From Willaertia magna (taxonomy: Eukaryota > Heterolobosea > Eutetramitea > Acrasida > Naegleriidae): a DNA stretch of 18,135 nt. Positions 8,473 through 16,650 of the stretch are shown here, piece by piece. Position 1 is the first letter of the stretch. Every line of letters begins with the position of its first letter. The stretch lies in NCBI GenBank assembly GCA_902984215.1, contig CADWAF010004403.1:1-18135 (forward strand). The letters are read 5' to 3'. A model generated the notes under the pieces. The model was given only the letters and a program-made list of their open reading frames with translations. It was not told where the DNA came from and did not search any database. The position numbers and the translations under genes were made by a program.

Positions 8473-10046
8473 TTAACAATCTTGGAATCCTAAGATAAAA
8501 TGAGTTTTACCAATATTTGACTCATACAAAACCTTAAGTAGAAAGCTTTTAAATGCCTTTTCACTATCAATTAGAAATTGTAAAAGTGTTTAATAAACAT
8601 CTTTTTCAATATATTTTGTAGAAATGTCACTAATAATGAGAGTTAATACTATTAATGAGCTTTCTTTTCATACTTTGTTCAACATAAATAGGATTAAATA
8701 ATTTCAACATTAAATTAAAACACCTAGTAGAAGTTTGCAAAGCTGTTGAAAAGAAACAAGCTGTATTAATATTAATGTTAATAAGTTGTTTTAATATTTT
8801 TTAATTGCTCAAATTCTAATGGAATAATACACAAAAAACAAGCAACACAACAAAATCAATATTGTATTCCTTCATAATCTTTTTTATTTCAGAGTTCTAG
8901 TATTTGTCCAAAAAAAATGTTTTTTTTTGTTACTGTTTGCTTTTTTCTTTTTCTTTGAGAAAGTCATTTCATATAAAAGCATTAGCTGTTTTATAGTATT
9001 AACTATGAATACTAGATTGGTAGACTTATAAATTATTGGTACTAAAAAAATTTAATATTAATATTAAAATAAAATACTTACTTTTTGACCTACACTTTGT
9101 AAAAGTTTTTTTAACTTCTTTTTCTTCTTCGTCTTCCTAATCTTTATTATAACTTATAAAAAGCATTACCATAGTCTCTAAACTTAATAAAAACTTATTT
9201 GTACTTATATTTGGAGTTGTCTTTTTGATAAATGTATGTAAATAGCTAATAAAAGCACTACTAGAAGGTGGAGGAATAACATTAGGTATTAAAGGACTTG
9301 AATTATTAGCTAAGCTGATACTATCATAAATCTAATCATCTAAATCTTCATTAAATTCTTCTTGTTCCTCAATAGTCAAAGTAAAGGAGTTATTTTCATT
9401 GCTTTTTTTACTAATATTCAAATACTTTAACTCATTATAGCTAATTCTCTGGATATTTAGAGTAGTATAATTATTTTTCTAAGTAAAGAACTAAAATTTA
9501 GTAATAGCATTTAAAAAATTAATATTTATATGTAAAAAATAAAAATTAAACTTACTTTTTAATGATCTAGAAATGACAAAAGAGTCTAAATTGAAGAAAT
9601 TTTTATCATATGCTGTTAACATGTAGTTAGTAAAATAAAAAATGTAATTAATAATTATTTTCCTGTGAACAGAAATATTATAAAAAGGTACTTCAATAAA
9701 ACTGTCACTAAATGTTTTCATAATTGTAAGAAAAGGCTTGTTGTTAATCTTGCTTAATAAAAAATTTAATATTAATATTAAAATTACTAAGTACTTACCA
9801 ATGTTATTATTGACTATTGCGTCAGTAGTGTCATTTAAAGTAATGTTAATATAATCAATTTTCTGTCTGTTCTTTAGGAAAGTTAAAATTTTTTTAATAT
9901 TATTTACTACAACTAATGCCCAGAAATGATTTGTGTAATTCTTTTGGGATTTCTTTTAATATTAATATTAATGAAACATTTAATATTAATATTAAATAAA
10001 AGTTTAATATTAATATTAAACTTACCTTACCCTTCAATTCAGCCAT
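8473..10046 (-). CDS. Unknown island protein A1 (multi-exon; in-frame TAA/TAG)
   Basis: Exons read on the minus strand: 10046-10026 (MAELKGK), 9952-9799, 9748-9556, about 9477-9080, and about 9040-8473, ending GFQDC-TAA. Introns begin GTAAGT and end AG, and four hold one or more copies of the 18-bp palindrome or a relative. Long blocks are clean: exon 2 (KNYTNHFWALVVVNNIKK) has none of the three stops; exon 4 has only two TAGs (LDD-TAG-IYDS and YNKD-TAG-EDEEEK), both likely Gln. The paralog A2 shares DSFI, NYIFY-x-x-NY-x-L-x-AY, YNI and the C-terminal blocks. Two exon junctions (exons 2/3 and 3/4) do not keep frame as I place them, and the last exon needs frame changes, so the gene may be decaying. 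No known family recognised. Gln-rich acidic and Lys-rich segments are present; no membrane segment is obvious. Confidence 0.5.
9953..10025 (-). repeat. A1 intron 1 with three palindrome copies
   Basis: A 73-base intron (GTAAGT...AAAAG on the minus strand) consists largely of three palindrome copies at 9955 (one mismatch), 9979 and 10003 (both perfect). Little else separates them. Confidence 0.7.
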
Positions 10047-10145
10047 CTTCTTGTAATAGAAATAAGATTATTCTTTTTTGTACTTTCAATAACCGCTGGA
10101 TTGGTTTTTATTTATTATATAGAATCAAACATTAATAATAATTAA
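10047..10145. promoter_or_regulatory. Divergent promoter region between A1 and B1
   Basis: A 99-base gap separates the ATG of A1 (10046, minus) from the ATG of B1 (10146, plus). It must contain promoters for both if the genes are expressed. It has no palindrome copy. The equivalent region between B2 and A2 is around 13975-14012, giving the same head-to-head layout. Confidence 0.45.
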
Positions 10146-12741
10146 ATGCTTGTATTACTGTTTGGTGAAAAAACAATTAAAGATTTAAGAGATGGTGCTG
10201 TAGTAGTAGAAGATATTGTTTTTTTATGAACTGTTTATGTATTTTATACAAAACTGGTTGCTTAGTTGGATGGAGTAAATATGGCTGTTGCTGAACTATT
10301 TTTTTGAAAATTGTTTTTTAAAAAATAAGCAACTAAAATTCACAAATCACTAACCGACATAAAAAGTCAAAATTAACATCCACTATTCCTATGCTTGATT
10401 TGTCAATATTGAATTTGGTATAAAAAAATTAGAAACTGATATTTTTAAAAGACTTTATACAAGAGATGAAATATTTGAAATGTTTACTGATATTTATTCA
10501 TTAGAGTATGTTGAATGTAAGTTTAATTTTATTATTATTATTAATATTTGTAGTTACAGGAAAAAATGAATTATTTAACTATATTTTATTGAATCATTTA
10601 AGGTATGATATTAAAAAGTAAGTATTTTTGTAGCTTATAATTTATTTCAATTTTAAAAAGTATCCTATAGGTAATACAAAATTTAAAAAAAACAATAAAG
10701 CTATTCCACTATGAAATTCTATACATACTAAAGAATAAAAATTGATATAACATTATATAATTGTTTTATTTTACATTATTTTTAAGACAAAATTGTATTA
10801 CTGCTCCTTGAAGGTATTTTAATGACTTAGATTTATGGTTTGTATTTATTTTTTATTTTGTTTTATTTAATATTAATATTAAATTTTGTTTCAGTTTGCA
10901 AATATCTACTTTTTATAACAAATTAATTTCCTTTAAGCAAGTTATTAAAGAAATATTCAATAATAAATTATATTTTCAAACACATTATAAAGTATTCCAT
11001 GTTAATAACTTTAATGTAGATTATGTTTATCATAAATTTAATTTTAATAGACCTACATAATTAAATTTTCATATTTCAGCCTTATCTTACAATTTCTTTG
11101 AAATTAATATTCCTTTTATTTACAACAACCAGTTTTTCTGCAATAATTTGTTTGAAAAAGTTTCTTTTAGTAGTTGTAAAATAATGAAAGATTTAAAACG
11201 TGTAAAATTTAGCTTTGTAGGTTTCTTTTGAGTAACTATATCTGAAGTAACTAAAGATGAAGTATTTAATAATCCATTAAAATTTAACTGAATTGTTAAA
11301 AACCAGTATTTAAACATTGATTTTTATAGACCTATATTATTGTTAGACTATATACCTGCTTTTGATGTTAGTGTAATTGGTATCTTGTATGATATTTATG
11401 AAAATTTAAAGCATAAACTGTTAATCTTTTTAAAGGTTAATGTAAACTTTTTCAAGAGAATTTACAGAGTAAGTAATTTAATATTTATATTAATTTAATT
11501 TATCTTTTATTTAATATTAATATTAATTTTTTTTACATTCGTTTAATATTAATATTAAATAAATGCATGTAAAAAAATTTGATATTAATATTAAATGAAA
11601 TCTTTTAATATTAATATTAAATTTATCAGGTTCTTTTAATTAATGAGAAAAAAGTAATCTTTCTTTAATAGATAAACAAATTCATTATTTTTCATAGTCT
11701 ATGTCATGTTTACAAAATGATTAGTTCTTATGTTTGGCGTATATTTGCTAATTTTTACTTACTTAAACTAATGAAAACTGCTTTTTCGTCATAATTAAAA
11801 TTAAAAATAATAAAACTGTTCTTGATATAACTGATAAAGTTTTTTAACATTGTCGTTTTAGTTTATCAAGAATATCATTTTAGCTTTGATAAAACAAGTA
11901 AATATAACATAGTTCAATATCATTATGTCGCTTACTTTAATAATTTAAAACTTCTTTTGAAGCTTTTTATATTTACTTTAAGAGACTATTATTATGTTTT
12001 TAAGACAAATAATAAAGCGCTGTTTGATGAATGTAGAGATGTAATAATAATTATCTTATTGTTTACTAAAAACCAATTATATGCAAATACTAAACTTTTA
12101 CAGTCTTTATTAATAAAATACTAAAAAGATCATAATCTTGACTTATATAACATTATTTTCAACAACATAGCTGGCTTTAATGAAGAGGTAGGTGAAATGA
12201 TATTTAATTTTTTAATAAAAAATGAAAAGAATCATTTAGTAGAGGATATTTTTATTAAGAAAAACGAAGATTTTTTATTAATTAATACTGTACATGAAAT
12301 TAACTCTTGTTTTGGTGAAAAATACGTTATAAAAAGAAAACATTTAACAATTACAAATCGCGGTATGCAAAAATAACAATAGAATTAAATCAAATACATT
12401 TAAAAGTTACAACTAAGCATTTTTTTGTAATTAATGCAAAGTATAACTTATGTTGTTTTTAGTTTTCTATTTCATTTGATATTTCTGATGATGAATTGAT
12501 TTATTGTGAAGATTATGAGAATATTAATAATGTTGTAGATTTTAGTTTTTTAGATGTAAAAGCTTTAGTAAAAAATTGTTTTAAAAGCATTTATAATTAT
12601 TTTTCTAGTTCAGCAGGGTGTCGAAAAGTTTTAGATTTATTAAGGATGAAAAAGAATCTTTCTTTTATACCTAATGTCTTTTTGGATAATTTAAATGAAA
12701 ATGAAGACTCAATTATTATAGACTTTTATGACGATTTTTAG
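10146..12741 (+). CDS. Unknown island protein B1 (about 7 exons, about 714 codons; in-frame TAA/TAG/TGA)
   Basis: Exons: 10146-10274, 10330-10516, 10554-10617, 10661-10837, 10895-11468, 11630-12362, 12463-12741. The first five introns are in consistent phase (0, 1, 2, 2, 0), with donors GTAAAT, GTAAGT (three) or GTTTGT. In exons 1-6 I count 17 in-frame stop triplets (11 TAA/TAG, 6 TGA) and no frameshift, against 12 CAA/CAG and one TGG. Exon 5 is typical: 191 codons with one TAA and two TGA, including RPT-TAA-LNF and PLKFN-TGA-IVKNQYLNIDFYR. Only the exon 6/7 junction does not fit phase as placed. The last exon (DDELIYCEDYENINNVVDF) ends DFYDDF-TAG, with AATAAA 8 bases later. B2 is a diverged inverted paralog with intron positions kept. 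No family recognised. Confidence 0.6.
11469..11629 (+). repeat. B1 intron 5 packed with palindrome copies
   Basis: This 161-base intron (GTAAGT...TATCAG) is three to four times longer than its neighbours. It contains four close copies of the palindrome: 11510 (one mismatch), 11542 (perfect), 11578 (one mismatch, TTTGATATT...) and 11604 (perfect). Confidence 0.7.
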
Positions 12742-13015
12742 TTTGATCCAATAAATTTAATATTAATATTAAATTTTTTTTAGTTTTTGTTAATCTTTCC
12801 TTAAATGTACAATTTAGAAGAAAAATTCAACAACACTTTACAAAAAAAATTTATTGCACGATTTAATGTGCGTTTTTACAATTTTATTGATTTAATATTA
12901 TTTTTTTTATATGAACCAATTGGAATCCTAAGTTTATTTGTATTTTTTTAATATTTAATTGTTATTTATTAAATGAAATTAAAAATTTAAATATTATTAA
13001 TATCAAATAACTTAC
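12742..13015. other. Tail-to-tail gap between B1 and B2, with a coding-like scrap
   Basis: The gap contains AATAAA (12750), a palindrome (12756) and, on the minus strand at 12932-12860, a stretch reading NLGFQ...KKIIL if TAA is Gln. That stretch matches 17930-17990 (plus) at both DNA and protein level, and its LGFQ resembles the C-terminus of A1. On the plus strand 12805-12950 is also open with few stops. Which strand is coding, if any, cannot be decided. Confidence 0.35.
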
Positions 13016-13975
13016 TTTATAAATTTTTCTAATGTCTATTTTAAGAAAAATTAATTTTTTATATTGTAAACATTTATAAATGTTATACAAAATTTTAACA
13101 ATTACAACATCAAAAGCAAACATATAATCTAATAAAAAAACCGATCTATAAAAATTAATACTCAAATACTAATCTAAAATAATTTAGTCTAATTTTAAAA
13201 GATTATTAAAAATAAATGGAATATTAAATTTAAAAAAATTATAAGATAAAGTTGATATATAAAAATTAAACTGAGTAAATCTATTAAAATTTAATTTTTT
13301 ATAAACATAATCCACATCTAATAAAAAATAGACAAAGGAATACTTAAAAATTGATATTTATATTAGATTAAAAAAAATGAATTTAATTACAAACTATAAA
13401 TCTAAATCACTTAAATACTTTAAATGTGCTGTTGAATAACTTTGATGTATAAAAAAGGAGAAATAAAAGAACTAAGTATTATTACACTAATTTAAAGATC
13501 TAAGAATATTAATAATTATCAAATAAGATTGTTTGATAATTTTTTTTAAATTTTGTAACACCTATTGTTTAATTGTTAAACTAAATAAAAAAAATGTAAT
13601 TTATGGTTTTTAATATTTATAAATAATAATACTTACACCTTAATGTCATATCTCAAAACATGCAATAAAATATAATCAAACAAATTATTCTTTTCAACAA
13701 CTACACAATCAATTGAAAATAAATAATTTACTTACATTCTAAATACAAAAAAAAATAATGATCAACAAAAAGTTCAGAAATTTCTTCTTTAGTTTTCAAA
13801 TGTTTAAATTTATTATTTTTTTTTAATTCTTTTTCAATCAGTTTTAATATTAGCAACTTTAATACATTTCTTTGAACATTAAAAGTTTTGGTTTTTTCCT
13901 TATCTATAGAAATTCTAAATAATTGTTGTTTATTTTTTAAAAAATTAATTTTAAAAGAATAGCGTTAATTAATAT
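13016..13975 (-). pseudogene. Unknown island protein B2, diverged inverted paralog of B1
   Basis: The minus-strand exons match B1 in order and keep its intron sites: KEEISELFVDHYF (B1 RDEIFEMFTDIYS), FVEKNNLFDYILL-VLRYDIK (FTGKNELFNYILLNHLRYDIK), V-LQNLKK, TAH-KYLSDLDL, DVDYVYKKLNFNR-TQ, SYNFF-NIPFI, and INFYRS-FLLDYMFAFDV down to KIYK|GTAAGT at 13016. Compared with B1 it lacks about 45 codons in the long exon and has a one-base shift in an A8 tract near 13540. A candidate ATG lies at 14011-14009 but does not join the main frame cleanly. In-frame TAG/TAA remain at positions also Gln or Trp in B1. Probably a decaying copy. Confidence 0.5.
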
Positions 13976-14009
13976 ATTATACAAAATCTAATACTAACTA
14001 TAAACATCC

Positions 14010-15796
14010 ATGCTAAAAAAACTACATCTTCATAATAATAACAACAACAACCATTAATTACTCCTAATCCTATTGTCAATCTATTTATTGAGTGGGACAG
14101 CTTTATTGTTTTATTTTTTATAAATGAAGAGCTTTATGAAGATAAAAAGGTTGTAAATTATATTTTCTATATTATCAACTATATATTAAGAGCTTATAAC
14201 TTTAAATTCTTTAAATTAGAGTCATTTATCATTGTTAGTGCATTAAAAAGTAAATAAAATTTTAACTTTTACCTTATAACTCACTACATTATTTTAAAAG
14301 CTATTAATTCTTTTTAAGATTTTAAATATAAAAAAAACTATAGCAATAAAAACCTTTTTTTAAAAAAAAACTTTGATAAAGAATATAATTTAATTAATAT
14401 TTAGAATTCATCTAATCTACTAAGCTAAATATTAAACAATACAGTTAGAACAAGCTTTTTTTTAAATAAACTGTAATAAAGCTCTTAATAGTGTCTATAA
14501 ATGAGTTTTTGGCTAATTTAAAAAATATTGTTACTTTTTTTCTTGATTATATCTAAGAATAACAATAGATGGAAGAAAAAAAATAAAAAGAACTTTAATT
14601 AAGAGAAGAGTAAAAGGTAAGTTTTTTTTTGATATTAATATTAAAATTTTTAATACCTATAATTTATGAATCTTTTACTTCAATTTTGATCATAAATATT
14701 GTAAAATAATTAATATCTTCAAAAGAATTCATTTCCTCAAAGAAAAAAAGATATTCATTAAATAACAAAGAAGAACATTTAAATTTGAATAAAATAAATA
14801 TACTATATTAAAATTCAAAAATAATTAAGATCATAAAAAAATATAATATTAATCTTATAGTATTATCTATTGTTTATATAATAATTTTATTTAAAGAAAA
14901 ATAGTTAAAAAGTATTAAAACAAATTACATATTTAATATTTTAGACAAACTTAACAATAGTAAAAAAAATATTAATGATAATTTAAATATCATTATAGTT
15001 ACTAAGTTTAAAAGTAAGTTTTTAATATTAATATTAAATTTTAATTTAATATTTATATCAACTTTTTTTTAGACAACACTATTAAAAAAAACTTTAAAAA
15101 GCATTTAAATAATTATAAAAGCTTTAAAAAAACAGATAAAATTGAAAATACTAATTTAGTATTGTTAAATATAGTTAGCATTATTAAGAATAAGAGTTTC
15201 ATTATTTTAGTACACAAAAGTACTTATATTTTAATAATTAAGAATATTTACTATGAAAAACTTAGCTTAGAAAATAAAAAAAAATTAAATAACCAAGATA
15301 TTACCCATTTTTACGTAAGTAATTTATTTTGATAAATAGAAATTAATAATTGGAAAACTTATTCAGAGAACGTTAGTGATGGTAAGTAGAAATAATTAAT
15401 ATTAATATTAACAATTATTTTAGAAAAAAAATTTTGCAAAGTTTTTTATGGACAAGGAAGTGTTTTAAAGGAAGAGTTAATAAATTTAATTAATGTTAAT
15501 GCTGGTATTGCAGATTTTTTCTTAAATGCTTTATAAATATCTAATAAATATTTTTATTTAACATTAAAATTATCAAATCCTCGTGTTACTGAAATTAATT
15601 TAGATAGAAACATATAAGTGTAATTAATTCTTTTGTAGTGGATGGTATAAGTAAGAGTTTAGTGAAAAAGAATGTTTATCAAGTATTTCTTAAATTTTGA
15701 GCAAAAAAAAAGAAAGTTTTTAAACTATTTTGTTAGAAAGCACTTAATTTATATAATATTTTGAAAGCTATATTTGGATATTAATATTAAACTTTT
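14010..15796 (+). CDS. Unknown island protein A2, paralog of A1 (multi-exon; in-frame stops)
   Basis: Exons: about 14012-14249, 14312-14616, about 14721-15012, 15072-15381, 15422-15790. Matches to A1 include DSFI...NYIFYIINYILRAY...FFKLESF and, near the C-terminus, FFLNALQISN and NVYQ. A Gln-rich coiled coil (EEKKQKELQLREEQK) uses mostly TAA for Gln. Frame is kept over the last three introns. The exon at 15072-15381 has 103 codons with only adjacent TGA and TAA (LF-W-Q-IEINNW). The ATG at 14010 is one base out of frame with the main reading; two further slips lie in the T8 run at 14456 and near 15610. Either homopolymer errors or early decay. The end IFGY-TAA-Y aligns with ILGFQD of A1. Function unknown. 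Confidence 0.5.
14034..14051 (+). other. Mixed TAA/CAA triplet run (poly-Gln-like)
   Basis: In the frame that continues into the conserved WDSFIVLFF block, the sequence reads TCA, three TAA, three CAA, CCA. Read with TAA as Gln this is six glutamines, a common microsatellite-type protein tract. The frame upstream of it is not certain to be coding. Confidence 0.5.
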
Positions 15797-15798
15797 GT

Positions 15799-16650
15799 TT
15801 GACATAATTATTTATAGTAGTTCAATAACAATAATATTTTAGCATTTTTGAACATATATGTTAAAATATATGACAAAAATATTTATTATAGCGTGTATTA
15901 TAAGATAAAATGTATGATTATTATTTATCTTGGTCTTAATGATAAAAAAAAGAATATCTATTTTTTTATATTCCTAGTCCACAATTATTTATTTTCTCTC
16001 CTGAATGCTAATATTAAAGTTAATAAATATCAAAAATTTATAGATTTGATTGCTTATTTAGTTTACAATTTTATTTTTTTACAAAACCTTGTTATTGATT
16101 TATATACTAAAATCAATATTATTGCTACTGCTTGTTTATTGATTGACTGAAATTGTGTTAGTTTTAAAATTAATTAAGAATAATACATTTATTTATGTGA
16201 ATGTATAGAAAATATTGTTAATATAATCTAAAATAATAGCTTTAAAGTTAAATATTCTTATCAACAGCCTTATAACATGCATTGTATTAGCAGTGAAGAA
16301 GTAAAGTAAGAAAAAATAAAGAAAAAAAGTATATTAAAAAACAATTCAAATAACTACTAATAAAAAAACAAATAAAGACAAAAATGAATTAAAAATTGTT
16401 CTTAAAGATTATAAAAATATAACTTTAAAATCTAAAATTTCTCTCACTAGCAAAAGTAATATTTCTAAGAAGTTAAAGAAGTAATTTATTTGTTTTTTAA
16501 TAAAACTATTTATTTTTATTTAATATTGATATTGTTTTTTTTTAATATTAATATTAAATTTTCATGCAAAAACACTTATTTTTAAAAAATTAAATTTTTA
16601 AAATCTATAAAGCTTTTTCTTAAATATCTTGTTTTTAGTAATCTTAGAAG
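15799..16650 (+). repeat. Direct repeat unit (methyltransferase unit), copy 2
   Basis: Partner of 7611-8490. It follows A2 directly, in the same orientation as copy 1. It starts at the same base pattern, TTTGACATAATTATT, keeps the AATAAA and palindrome (16541), and fades out after the GTTTTTAGTAATCTT tail. Confidence 0.85.
15843..16484 (+). pseudogene. DNA methyltransferase domain, copy 2 (transition-riddled)
   Basis: After a TTTTAG acceptor the frame is open for about 100 codons (IYVKIYDKN, KCMIIIYLG, KYQKFIDLIAYLVYNF, VIDLYTKINIIATACLL) to TGA at 16148, then continues with SFKIN-TAA-E-TAA-YIYLCE as in copy 1. Its AdoMet-binding block has lost the glycines (TKINIIAT for ARTGTTAV), so it should be inactive. 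Relative to copy 1 one A is lost from an A-tract and 23 bases are lost near 16005; together they restore frame. Most substitutions are C to T or G to A. At EYQK this copy has CAA where copy 1 has TAA; at KQEK the reverse. Confidence 0.75.

Larger units (their letters stand above)
7611..8490 (+). repeat. Direct repeat unit (methyltransferase unit), copy 1
   Basis: This region aligns with 15799-16650 from TTGACATAATTATT through the methyltransferase exon, an AATAAA, the 18-bp palindrome and a tail ending GTTTTTAACAATCTT. Differences are mostly C to T and G to A in the second copy. Confidence 0.85.

Noticed and set aside
8479..8494. A 16-bp inverted repeat (ATCTTGGAATCCTAAG here, its complement at 17930-17945), with a 13-bp match at 12920-12932, as terminal inverted repeats of a 9.5-kb transposon
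   Set aside because: All three read as the same peptide, LGFQ(D), in the expected strand, and the similarity between 12932 and 17930 continues for about 50 bases. They are homologous coding ends, not element termini.
9926..10135. Plus-strand 69-aa ORF rich in ILILI
   Set aside because: It runs through three palindrome copies in A1 intron 1 and the antisense of A1 exon 1.
11120..11317. Minus-strand 65-aa ORF
   Set aside because: It is the antisense of B1 exon 5, whose plus-strand reading is supported by the B2 paralog and by splice phases.
8379..11621. CRISPR-like array from the regularly recurring palindrome
   Set aside because: Spacing is irregular, copies sit singly in introns on both strands, and the spacers are exons.
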